A stretch of 64,000 nt of DNA from Roseateles_B sp041905785 (lineage in GTDB: Bacteria > Pseudomonadota > Gammaproteobacteria > Burkholderiales > Burkholderiaceae_C). Under the pieces are notes generated by a model. The model made no database searches. It had not been told where the DNA came from and saw only the letters and a list, made by a program, of their open reading frames with translations. The position numbers and the translations under genes are program-made. Positions 1-7,747 of this stretch are shown here, one piece after another (position 1 is the first letter of the stretch; every line of letters begins with the position of its first letter). Location: NCBI GenBank assembly GCA_041905785.1, contig JAYRKJ010000012.1, forward strand, positions 113,590-177,589, in the 5' to 3' direction.

Positions 1-1
1 G

Positions 2-1786
2 CTGTCCCTCGATGTCAGCGGCCGGGAGCCCTTGCGAATCCCTGCCGACTTCGCCCGTCAAGGAGGGCAGAAGGAAGGGCTGGAGGGCCGGGTGCGCGTC
101 TATACCGCGCAGACGCCGGACTTCGTGAACGCTCGCCACAATCCGCAGGCCCGCACGGCAACGCAGCCGGCGGTGGCGGGGCCGCGCTACATCTCGATCA
201 ACAACGCCTTCGGTCGCCCCTGGTTCGCCAACAGCCCCTTCGGGCATGCCGGGGTGGGGTCCGTCTCCGTGGTCGACCCCGATGGCACGCCCCTGGACAA
301 TCCGCCGAGCGAGCGTGCCGGCGGCGTCTTCTTCGGGACCCTGACCCCCCGCACCCAGGTGCCCATGGGGCGCGTCAACACGGCCTTCACACGCCTGATC
401 AACTACCGCGACGCCAAGCCCCTGACCGCAGGCGGCCTGGTGCGCGGCGCGGCTGGCACGGCCTTCCTGGGCGCCTCCCCGGACGGCAGCGGCTTCGCCG
501 TCTTTGCGGTCGCGATGGCCGACGGCAGCATCGTGCAAACCCATGTGCAGGACGGCGTCGACGGCCTGGCGCCGGCCGGCACGGTGGCGCCCGCGGAGGC
601 CAACGCAGATCCCGGCGTCATCGGCATGGCCTTCAAATGGACGCCGGACCGTGTGCTCTACGTGGCCGACGGCTTGCGCAACCGCCTGGCCATGCTGACG
701 CTCAAGGACGATGGCCGGCACTTCAAGCTGGGCGAGGCCCGCTACCTGAAGGATCCGGCCTACCGCATGCCGGTGGATGTCGCGGCTGCGGTGCCCGAGA
801 TCGCCAACCCGCGCTTCGCCAGCCTCACCACCATGGCCGGCGGCTCCGACCTTTACGTGCTGAACCGGGGCGACGGCAGCGTGCTGCGGGTTGACCAGCA
901 GGGGCGCGTACTGGTGCGTGCCCAGATACGCCTGCCGGACGGCCGACCGCTGGGCGGGGGCCTCGCGCGGGCGATGGCCGTCTCCGCGGACGCGCAAAAG
1001 CTCTGGATCACCGTGCAGGGCGAACTGCCCGGCCATGCCGGCTACGAAGGCGCCTTGCTGGAGCTCCCGGCTTTCGACCTGACGGGCACCTTCGAAGGGC
1101 GGCAGCAGCAGCAGCCGGAGCACAAGTCGGAGCAGTTGGCCAGCAGTGCGGGGCGCCAGGCCTTCATGCGCGAGATGACACCGGCCGAGGGCCTGGGCCC
1201 CTTGTTCAACGCCCGCTCCTGCCTGGCCTGCCACAGCGATCCCGGGGTGGGCGGCAGCAGCGCTCGCGAGGAACACTTCGCCGTGCGCGTGGCGCGCCTG
1301 CATCCGGTGACCGGGCGGCTGGAGACGCTGGAAGGGATGAACAGCCCGGTCGCACGCCGCCACTCCCTGCGTGAGCTCGGATTTGCGGATGCGCCCGAGC
1401 CCGTGCCGCCGCGGCTGGCCAATGTGGCGTCCATGCGCATGCCCATGAGCCTTTACGAGGTGGGCGGCATGGAGGCCGTGCCGGACGCCGCCATCCTGGC
1501 GCAGGCCGTCAGCAAGGGCGACGGCATCAAGGGGCGGCCCAACTGGGTGGTCAGCGCCAACGGCGAGCCCAAGGTGGGCCGCTTCGGCTGGAAGGCCGAC
1601 GCCGCGGGCCTGGAGCAGATGGTGGCCAACGCCTATGCCAATGAACTGGGCATCACCAGCCCGCTGGCCCCTGGCAATGGGCGTCTCGATGATGACGGCC
1701 GCCTGGCACGCCAGGTGACGGCCTTCCTGCGCAGCCTCAAGAAGCCGGACCTGAAGCCGGACCAGCAATCGGATCCCAAGCCATGA
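2..1786 (+). CDS. Di-haem oxidoreductase, N-terminal haem half (5' end outside window)
   Basis: The frame is open to the left edge, so the true start lies upstream; the first possible internal start is TTG at 32. About 360 residues resemble a beta-propeller/NHL-type repeat region (runs such as YVADGLRNRLAMLTL). A cytochrome c module follows, with GLGPLFNARSCLACH (CxxCH at 1220-1234) and a distal KVGRFGWKA motif, both typical of the DHOR/DUF1111 di-haem oxidoreductase family. Normal members carry a second haem after a short linker. Here the protein stops at that linker, and the missing second-haem domain is found at the C-terminus of the next gene. The stop overlaps the next start by 4 bp (ATGA), so the two are probably translationally coupled. 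A periplasmic redox role is likely; substrate unknown. Confidence 0.8.
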   Translation: MSLDVSGREPLRIPADFARQGGQKEGLEGRVRVYTAQTPDFVNARHNPQARTATQPAVAGPRYISINNAFGRPWFANSPFGHAGVGSVSVVDPDGTPLDNPPSERAGGVFFGTLTPRTQVPMGRVNTAFTRLINYRDAKPLTAGGLVRGAAGTAFLGASPDGSGFAVFAVAMADGSIVQTHVQDGVDGLAPAGTVAPAEANADPGVIGMAFKWTPDRVLYVADGLRNRLAMLTLKDDGRHFKLGEARYLKDPAYRMPVDVAAAVPEIANPRFASLTTMAGGSDLYVLNRGDGSVLRVDQQGRVLVRAQIRLPDGRPLGGGLARAMAVSADAQKLWITVQGELPGHAGYEGALLELPAFDLTGTFEGRQQQQPEHKSEQLASSAGRQAFMREMTPAEGLGPLFNARSCLACHSDPGVGGSSAREEHFAVRVARLHPVTGRLETLEGMNSPVARRHSLRELGFADAPEPVPPRLANVASMRMPMSLYEVGGMEAVPDAAILAQAVSKGDGIKGRPNWVVSANGEPKVGRFGWKADAAGLEQMVANAYANELGITSPLAPGNGRLDDDGRLARQVTAFLRSLKKPDLKPDQQSDPKP

Positions 1787-3216
1787 CAACAGCCAGCCTT
1801 CCAACGCCCTTCCAGCGCCTGGGCGCATGGGTCCAAATCCTGCCCGGCATCGCCGTACTGGCGCTGTTCGCCCTGGTGGCTCAATGGGTGGCCGGTGGGC
1901 TGGGGGAGCCGCTGTCACGCAATCCCGTCCTGGTGGCCATGCTGCTGGGTCTGCTGATCGGCAATGTGTCCGGCTACCCGGAGCGGCTGCGCCCCGGCCT
2001 GGACTTCACCAAGCGCTACCTGCTGCGCGGCGCCGTGGTGCTGATCGGTTTTCGCGTCACGGTGCGCCTGCTGCCGGATCTGGGCCTGGGGCCGCTGATC
2101 GTCGCCGCGGTGGAGTTGCTGGCCATGCTCTTCATCGTCAACTGGGTGGCGCTGCGGTTGTTCCGGTTGGACCGCAACCTGTCGCTGCTGCTGGCTTGCG
2201 GTACGGCGATCTGCGGCGCGGCGGCCATCTTGTCGGTGTCGGCCATGACGCGGGCCCGCACGCAGCAGACGGGCATGGCGGTCACGCTGATCACGCTCTT
2301 CGGATCGCTGGCCCTGCTGGTCTACCCGATCGCCTTCCTCAATGGCTGGATGCCGGGCATCGACGACGAGCAATACGGCGTCTTCGTCGGCGCCAGCATC
2401 TACGAGCTGGCCCAGGTCTATGGCTCGTCCTATGCCGTCTCCGAGATGGCGCTGAACACGGCGACCCTGGTGAAACTGACCAAGGTGCTGCTGTTGATCC
2501 CCGTGCTGCTGGCGCTGAAGTACGGCACCCGCAGCGACCGCAGCGCCAAGATTCCCTTTCCCTGGTTCATCGTGGGCTTCATCGGCGTGATGCTGCTGAA
2601 CTCCAGCGTGACCCTGCACCCCGTGCTGCGCGCCACCCTGCTGGACGTGGACCTCTTCCTCTTCCTGATGGTGATGTTCGCGGTGGGCCTGGACACGCGC
2701 TTCGCCCGCCTGCGTGACGAAGGCGGCGCGCTGAAGCTGGTCGGCCTGGGCCTGTTCACGCTGGTGCTGTCGGCCACGCTGAGCTACGCGCTGGTGCGTC
2801 AGCTGGCCCCGTCCGGCGCGAGCGCAGCGCCGTCAGGATCGCCGGCTGAAAGCGCGATGCTCGCGAGCCCCGGCGGCAAGCTGTTCAGCACCATCGGCTG
2901 CGCCAAATGCCATGTGCCCAGCATGCCTACGCAGGCTGGCGCCGCGGTGACCTTGTACTCCGACCTGCTGCTGCACGACATGGGCGCGGCGCTGGACGAC
3001 AAGCTGATCCAGGGCGAGGCCACCGGTCGCGACTGGCGCACGGCGCCGCTGGTCGGCCTGAGCATGCGCAAGCGCTACCTGCATGACGGCCGTGCGCTGC
3101 GCCTCAACGATGCCATCCTGGCTCATGAAGGGGAGGGTGCCATCGTGCGGGATCGCTACTTCGACCTCAGCGAACAGGAGCAGCAACTGGTGCTGGAGTT
3201 CCTGGGGCGGCTGTGA
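1783..3216 (+). CDS. YeiH/UPF0324 membrane protein fused to a cytochrome c (DHOR C-terminal) domain
   Basis: 477 residues. Residues 1-345 are polytopic and match the YeiH/UPF0324 (putative sulfate exporter) family, including GTAICGAAAILSVSA and TLFGSLALLVYP. After the last membrane segment and a Ser/Ala/Pro linker comes a cytochrome c domain: CxxCH at Cys373-His377 (2899-2913), then LYSDLLLHDMG, WRTAPLVGL and YLHDGRAL. These are the signatures of the second half of DHOR/DUF1111 di-haem oxidoreductases. Together with the preceding gene it rebuilds a complete di-haem enzyme anchored to a transporter-like protein. The stop overlaps the PPTase start (GTGA). The YeiH family has no firmly proven substrate, so any link to sulfur anions is inference. 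Confidence 0.85.
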   Translation: MTTASLPTPFQRLGAWVQILPGIAVLALFALVAQWVAGGLGEPLSRNPVLVAMLLGLLIGNVSGYPERLRPGLDFTKRYLLRGAVVLIGFRVTVRLLPDLGLGPLIVAAVELLAMLFIVNWVALRLFRLDRNLSLLLACGTAICGAAAILSVSAMTRARTQQTGMAVTLITLFGSLALLVYPIAFLNGWMPGIDDEQYGVFVGASIYELAQVYGSSYAVSEMALNTATLVKLTKVLLLIPVLLALKYGTRSDRSAKIPFPWFIVGFIGVMLLNSSVTLHPVLRATLLDVDLFLFLMVMFAVGLDTRFARLRDEGGALKLVGLGLFTLVLSATLSYALVRQLAPSGASAAPSGSPAESAMLASPGGKLFSTIGCAKCHVPSMPTQAGAAVTLYSDLLLHDMGAALDDKLIQGEATGRDWRTAPLVGLSMRKRYLHDGRALRLNDAILAHEGEGAIVRDRYFDLSEQEQQLVLEFLGRL

Positions 3217-4010
3217 GCTGGCCGGCGCTTGACGCTGGCCTGCGCCTCTTCATCCTGCGGGCCGCTGAAACGGACGACGCCTCCCTGGCCCTGTTCGCCC
3301 CGTGGCTGTCGGAGGGGGAGCGGGCGCGCATGGCGCAGTTTCGCTTCGAGCAGCACCGCCGCGAATACCTCGCGGGCCGCGGGCTGACGCGCCAGGTGCT
3401 GGCCCACTACATGGACCGGCGCGCGCAGGATCTGAACTTCGAGGAAGGCCCACAGGGCAAGCCCGTGCTGCGCGACGCAGGCGGGCTGCACTTCAACCTG
3501 TCGCACGCCTGCGGCATCAACGTGCTGGCGCTGAGCCGCCTGGGACCACTGGGCGTGGATGTCGAGTGCATCGACGGGCGGCGCGACATCGCCCCGCTCG
3601 TTCAGCGCTTCTTCGCCGCGTCGGAAGGGCTGGCCGTGGCGCGTGCCCCGATGGCGCAGCGGCAGCGCCTGGCCATGTCGCTCTGGACCCTGAAGGAAGC
3701 CGTGGCCAAGGCGCTGGGCTTGGGCTTGTCCATGCCTCTGGACGCCTTTGCCTTCGAGCTCGACGGGGACGAGATCCACCTGCGCTGGCCGCGGCCGCAT
3801 GCCGGTGCCGCGCTGGCCTGGCAACTCGGCCAGCATGCGCTGGCGGCGGACGTGCTGTGCGCCTGGGCCTTGAACGCGCCCCGGGCGCCATCGGCGGTGT
3901 CCCTGCACGAGCTGACGCCCGGCGCCGGATGCAGGGTTCTTGCGCCGGCTCTTCTGAGGCGCGGGTCGGCGGCGGGCCGCGGGGTGTCATCGGGTGCCGT
4001 CCAGGTCTGA
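3213..4010 (+). CDS. Sfp-type 4'-phosphopantetheinyl transferase
   Basis: 265 residues; GTG start overlapping the previous stop by 4 bp. It shows the Sfp/Gsp family landmarks: an N-terminal GRGLTRQVLAHY-type region, FNLSHACG near residue 97, the metal-binding GVDVE near 114 and WTLKEAVAKALG near 157. It would transfer phosphopantetheine from CoA to the active serines of the ACP and PCP domains of this locus (at least four ACP domains in the PKS, two free ACPs and three PCPs). The last ~30 residues are Ala/Arg/Gly-rich and poorly conserved in look. The coupling to the redox/transporter pair upstream makes those genes part of the cluster transcription unit. Confidence 0.9.
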   Translation: MSWPALDAGLRLFILRAAETDDASLALFAPWLSEGERARMAQFRFEQHRREYLAGRGLTRQVLAHYMDRRAQDLNFEEGPQGKPVLRDAGGLHFNLSHACGINVLALSRLGPLGVDVECIDGRRDIAPLVQRFFAASEGLAVARAPMAQRQRLAMSLWTLKEAVAKALGLGLSMPLDAFAFELDGDEIHLRWPRPHAGAALAWQLGQHALAADVLCAWALNAPRAPSAVSLHELTPGAGCRVLAPALLRRGSAAGRGVSSGAVQV

Positions 4011-4011
4011 C

Positions 4012-4046
4012 GACTAGTCAAGCGGCTAGTTGCTCCGGCGTATTGA
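4012..4046 (+). promoter_or_regulatory. CTAG-dyad promoter A, upstream of the LnmK/ACP/PKS operon
   Basis: CTAG half-sites at 4014-4017 and 4026-4029 (12 bp apart; dyad CTAGTC-N4-GGCTAG) are followed, 15 bp after the start of the second one, by TATTGA (4041-4046) as a candidate -10. The same arrangement with identical spacing occurs at 27849, and at 52032 on the minus strand, and almost identically at 52077. The dyad would overlap the -35 region, consistent with a regulator replacing -35 contacts or blocking them. A start of transcription near 4053 would give a leader of about 50 nt before ATG 4103. Confidence 0.65.
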
Positions 4047-4102
4047 GCGCCGCCGCTTCCAACGGTGCAATGGCAGGGCCAGAACATCAGGAAGAACGCT
4101 TC

Positions 4103-5185
4103 ATGTCCGTCGCCCTCAGCACTGCCGATGCCGCCCAGTCCCTGGACCTGGCCGGTCCCGCTGCCGCCCAGCCTGTCGCGCGCCGGGTCGAGTCCGTGCA
4201 GCTGACCATGTCGCATCTTGGGCTCGGCAATCTGAACGAATACGCGCTGATGGTGCTGTTCGGCAATGCCCATTCGCAGCAACTGGTGGCCGGCACGGGC
4301 CAGCGGCCCGATGGCCTGGTGGACACGCGCGGCCAGCAGCTCTACCCCGCCTACTTCATGACCCATCTGCAGGTGCCGGCGCGGCGCCTGCTGCGCAGGC
4401 ACCTGCTGTGGGACGAGGTGGACGTCGGCGTCGAGGTCCAGCGCTTCGGCGACACCTTGCTCAGTTCCAGCTACGCGCTGGGCTGCAAGGGCGAGCTGGG
4501 CGGCGAAGGCGGGGACTGGTCGCCCGAGCTGTTCCCCAGCATGCGCGGCGCCAACCTGATCGTCGTCGACACCGTGGAAGGGGGCGGCACCTCGCACCGC
4601 CAGGTGTCCGCGCCGCGCCAGGGGCACATTGCCGCGCTGCCGCGCCTGCGCGCCGTGCCGCCGGCCGTTGTCGGCGCGCGCAAGGTCCGCACGGAAGGCC
4701 TGCAGGCGCGCTTCCAGGACGGCGTGCCGCTGCGCAGCCGCCAGGCGCTGCGCCATGTGGTGCGGCCCGGCCTTGATGCCGCACCCGGCCACGCCATGAT
4801 CTTTGCCAAGTTCAGCGAGCTGATGGACATGGCCGAGCAGCAACTCCTGGGCGGGGCCATCGCGCAAGACCTGACCCTCGGCCTGCCGCTGGCCGCGCTG
4901 GGGCACCTCGCGGTGCGCGAGCGCGAGACCTACTACTTCGGCAACTGCTTCGGCGGCGAGGAAATCGAGATCCGCTGCCACGGGCAGCTTCGCCTGCTGC
5001 GACCCACCGAGGTCGACGAAGACAGCAACACCATCCCCGCAGCCGAGCTCGAACTGTGCTTCGAGATTACGCGCATCCCGGACCAGGCCTTGCTCGCCAT
5101 CGCCCGTGCCAACAAGTGGCTGGCGGTGCCTGTCAAGGACCAGGACCTGGTGCGCGACGTCATGCGCAGGATGTCCGGACGCTGA
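4103..5185 (+). CDS. LnmK-like hot-dog-fold acyltransferase/decarboxylase (Pnap_2097-type)
   Basis: 360 residues from ATG 4103, preceded by AGGAAG 8 bp upstream. The N-terminal part (VQLTMSHLGLGNLNEYAL, then LYPAYFMTHLQVP) and the repeat of that pattern in the second half suggest a double hot-dog fold of the LnmK/Pnap_2097 biosynthesis-cluster family. In leinamycin biosynthesis LnmK takes methylmalonyl-CoA, decarboxylates it and loads propionyl onto the discrete ACP LnmL. The immediately following gene is a discrete ACP, which mirrors the lnmK-lnmL pair. No HMG-synthase or enoyl-hydratase beta-branching cassette is present in the locus, so a role in making an acyl-ACP starter is more likely here than beta-alkylation. 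The family call rests on motif pattern only. Confidence 0.65.
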   Translation: MSVALSTADAAQSLDLAGPAAAQPVARRVESVQLTMSHLGLGNLNEYALMVLFGNAHSQQLVAGTGQRPDGLVDTRGQQLYPAYFMTHLQVPARRLLRRHLLWDEVDVGVEVQRFGDTLLSSSYALGCKGELGGEGGDWSPELFPSMRGANLIVVDTVEGGGTSHRQVSAPRQGHIAALPRLRAVPPAVVGARKVRTEGLQARFQDGVPLRSRQALRHVVRPGLDAAPGHAMIFAKFSELMDMAEQQLLGGAIAQDLTLGLPLAALGHLAVRERETYYFGNCFGGEEIEIRCHGQLRLLRPTEVDEDSNTIPAAELELCFEITRIPDQALLAIARANKWLAVPVKDQDLVRDVMRRMSGR

Positions 5186-5250
5186 CGATGTCGGCCATGG
5201 CGGCTCCGCCAACCCCTCAACTTCCACCCCACTTGATCAGGTGAATCGCA

Positions 5251-5514
5251 ATGCAAACTCGCTCGAAGATCGATACCGTCATTCTGGACATCCTGGCGCA
5301 GAACCAGCGCAGCGTGCAGGAGCTCAAGCCCGGCGATGTCTTCACCAAGGACCTGGGCTTCACCTCGCTGGACGTGGCGCAGCTGATCGCCACGCTGGAA
5401 ATGGAGCTGGGCGTCGACCCCTTCTCGCAAGGCCAGGTTGCCATCGGCGAAGTCCATACCGTGGGTCGCCTGCATGAGGTCTACGAAGAAGCCCTCGCCG
5501 CCGCCACCTCTTGA
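5251..5514 (+). CDS. Discrete acyl carrier protein
   Basis: 87 residues, ATG 5251 with AGGTGA upstream. The phosphopantetheine site is Ser39 in DLGFTSLDVAQL. It sits between the LnmK-like gene and an AMP-ligase, so it is the likely acceptor of the acyl starter (LnmL-like role). The stop overlaps the start region of the next frame; the ribosome site of the ligase lies just after this stop. Confidence 0.9.
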   Translation: MQTRSKIDTVILDILAQNQRSVQELKPGDVFTKDLGFTSLDVAQLIATLEMELGVDPFSQGQVAIGEVHTVGRLHEVYEEALAAATS

Positions 5515-5528
5515 GACCGGAGGCCCGC

Positions 5529-6887
5529 ATGAAGTGGATCACCGAGCATCTGGCCTGCTTCGGCGGCCGGGAGGCCTTCGTGCACGAAGGCCGCAGCGTC
5601 AGCTACGAAGAGCTGCTGGCGCAGGTCCAGGTCTGGCAGCAGCGTCTGGACGAGCAGGGCACCGACCCCAAGGCCAGCGTGGCCGTCATCGGCGACTACA
5701 GCCCGGACGTCGCGGCCCTGCTGCTGGCGCTGTGCCTGCGCGGCCAGGTCATCGTGCCGCTGACGCGCGAGACCCGGCACCAGCACGAACGCTTCTTCGA
5801 GATGGCCCACGTCAGCGACGTCTGGGACTGCTCGCCCGGCGCTGAGCATCACCGCTGCCGCAGCGAAACGCAGGGGCAGCCCACCCCCGAGCTGCTGCAG
5901 CGCCTGCATGCCCAGGGCGACCCGGGCCTGGTGCTGTTCACCTCCGGGACCACCGGCGCCAGCAAGGGCTCGGTGCTGAACCTGGCGACGCTGCTGGAGC
6001 GCTACCGTGACCTCAGCCCGGAGAAGCAGCGGCCCTTCCGTACGGCCATCTTCCTGAAGCTGGACCACATCGGCGGCCTCAACACCCTGTTCGCCACGCT
6101 GTTCAACGGCGGTACGGCGATCCCGCAGTCGGACCGCTCGGTGGCGGCCGTCTGCTCGGCCGTGCAGGCGCAGCGCATCGAGCTGCTGCCGACCACGCCC
6201 ACCTTCCTCAACATGCTGCTGTTTTCCAATCAGCAGCAGGCCTACGACCTGGGCTCTCTGAAGCTGGTCACCTACGGCACCGAGCCCATGCCGCCGTCCA
6301 CGCTGGCGGCGGCGCACCGCTGCCTGCCCGGCGTTCGCTTCAAGCAGACCTACGGTTCGACCGAGCTGGGGATCTTCTCCACGCAGTCGGAGGCCTCGGA
6401 CTCCCTGTGGATCAGCATCGGCGACAGCGGCACGCAGACCAAGGTGCACAACGGCACGCTGTGGGTGCGCAGCCGCACGGCCATGCTGGGCTACCTCAAT
6501 GCGCCCAACCCCTTCGACAGCGAAGGCTGGTTCGACACCGGCGACCAGGTCGAGGTCAAGGGCAACTACCTGCGCATCCTGGGGCGCCGCAGCGAGCTCA
6601 TCAACGTCGGCGGCGAGAAGGTCTTCCCCGCCGAGATCGAAAGCGTGCTGTTGGAGATGCCCAACGTCCGTGAGGCCGTGGTCTACGCCAAACCCAGCCC
6701 CGTCACGGGGCACATCGTCGCCGCGACCCTGCAGCTGCATGAGCCCGAGGAGCGCGCGGCGCTGCTGCGGCGCATCAGCTCGCACTGCGGCGAGCGCCTG
6801 CAGGCCTACAAGGTGCCCAAGTTCATCGCCATCGCCGACCAAAGCCTGGTCGGCGCCCGTCTCAAGAAGATCAGGAGCGTGGCCTGA
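5529..6887 (+). CDS. AMP-dependent acyl ligase
   Basis: 452 residues from ATG 5529, chosen because GGAGG lies 6-10 bp upstream; the frame extends further back to a TTG inside the ACP stop region. ANL-superfamily motifs are clear: LFTSGTTGASKGS (about residue 137), YGSTELG, GWFDTGDQ (about 332) and a C-terminal LKKIR carrying the catalytic Lys. It is shorter than typical acyl-CoA synthetases (about 500-550). It most likely activates a carboxylic acid as acyl-AMP and hands it to the adjacent ACP or to the N-terminal ACP of the PKS. Substrate cannot be read from the sequence. Confidence 0.85.
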   Translation: MKWITEHLACFGGREAFVHEGRSVSYEELLAQVQVWQQRLDEQGTDPKASVAVIGDYSPDVAALLLALCLRGQVIVPLTRETRHQHERFFEMAHVSDVWDCSPGAEHHRCRSETQGQPTPELLQRLHAQGDPGLVLFTSGTTGASKGSVLNLATLLERYRDLSPEKQRPFRTAIFLKLDHIGGLNTLFATLFNGGTAIPQSDRSVAAVCSAVQAQRIELLPTTPTFLNMLLFSNQQQAYDLGSLKLVTYGTEPMPPSTLAAAHRCLPGVRFKQTYGSTELGIFSTQSEASDSLWISIGDSGTQTKVHNGTLWVRSRTAMLGYLNAPNPFDSEGWFDTGDQVEVKGNYLRILGRRSELINVGGEKVFPAEIESVLLEMPNVREAVVYAKPSPVTGHIVAATLQLHEPEERAALLRRISSHCGERLQAYKVPKFIAIADQSLVGARLKKIRSVA

Positions 6888-6900
6888 GGCCGCGAAGCTT

Positions 6901-7662
6901 ATGGAACACAGCAAGCAAGAGAACCCGCAAGTCCGGCGCGTCGCCATCGTCAGCGGCGGCAGCCGCGGCCTGGGCCAGGCCATCGTCGAGTCCCTGCTGG
7001 AACAGGGTTATTGCGTCGCCACCTTCAGCCGTTCGAGAACACCCTTCGTCGAGCGACTGCAAGGCTGCCCCATGCAGGCCGAGAGCTTCCACTGGGAAGC
7101 GCTGGACGCCGTGGACCACGCCGGCGTCAAGGCCTTCACGCAGCGCGTCCAGCGCCGCTTCGGTCGCATCGACCTGCTGGTCAACAACGCCGGCGTGAAC
7201 CTGGACCAGCTGCTGCCGGTGACGCCCGACGATGAAATCGACAAGCTGCTCGCGCTCAACCTCGAGTCGGTGATCAAGCTCTCGCGCCTGGCCTCGCGCG
7301 CCATGCTCACCAAGGGGGGCGGCAACATCATCAACATCAGCTCTATCCTGGGGACGCGCGGCTTCAAGGGCACCTCGGTCTACAGCGCCACCAAGGCCGC
7401 GCTGGACGGCTTCTCGCGCAGCCTGGCGCGCGAACTGGGCAGCCGGGGCATCCGCGTCAACTCCATCGCCCCAGGCTTCCTGGCGACCGACATGACGCAC
7501 GACATGCCCGAACGACAGCGCGCGCAAATCCTGCGCCGCACGCCCATGGGCCGCCTGGGCGAGGTCGCCGACGTGGCCGGCCTGGTCCGCTACCTGGTCT
7601 CTGACGAGGCCAGCTTCATCACCGGCCAGACCTTCGTCGTCGACGGCGGACTGACCTGCTGA
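6901..7662 (+). CDS. FabG-like short-chain dehydrogenase/reductase
   Basis: 253 residues. Rossmann nucleotide-binding motif SGGSRGLG (residues 18-25), NNAGV, catalytic Ser in INISSIL and YSATK (Tyr161, Lys165), and a C-terminal ITGQTFVVDGGLTC end as in 3-oxoacyl-ACP reductases. It is a discrete ketoreductase inside the PKS operon. Module 2 of the neighbouring PKS has a dehydratase but no ketoreductase, so this protein could supply that step in trans (inference). Weak Shine-Dalgarno; 13 bp after the ligase stop. Confidence 0.85.
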   Translation: MEHSKQENPQVRRVAIVSGGSRGLGQAIVESLLEQGYCVATFSRSRTPFVERLQGCPMQAESFHWEALDAVDHAGVKAFTQRVQRRFGRIDLLVNNAGVNLDQLLPVTPDDEIDKLLALNLESVIKLSRLASRAMLTKGGGNIINISSILGTRGFKGTSVYSATKAALDGFSRSLARELGSRGIRVNSIAPGFLATDMTHDMPERQRAQILRRTPMGRLGEVADVAGLVRYLVSDEASFITGQTFVVDGGLTC

Positions 7663-7747
7663 CCCCGCCGCTGCACTTGCCCGCCGTCCAGAACCGTCTG
7701 CAGCGTGGTCCGCATGGGGCCACGCCTTTTGTCCTTGTGGAGTCCCC

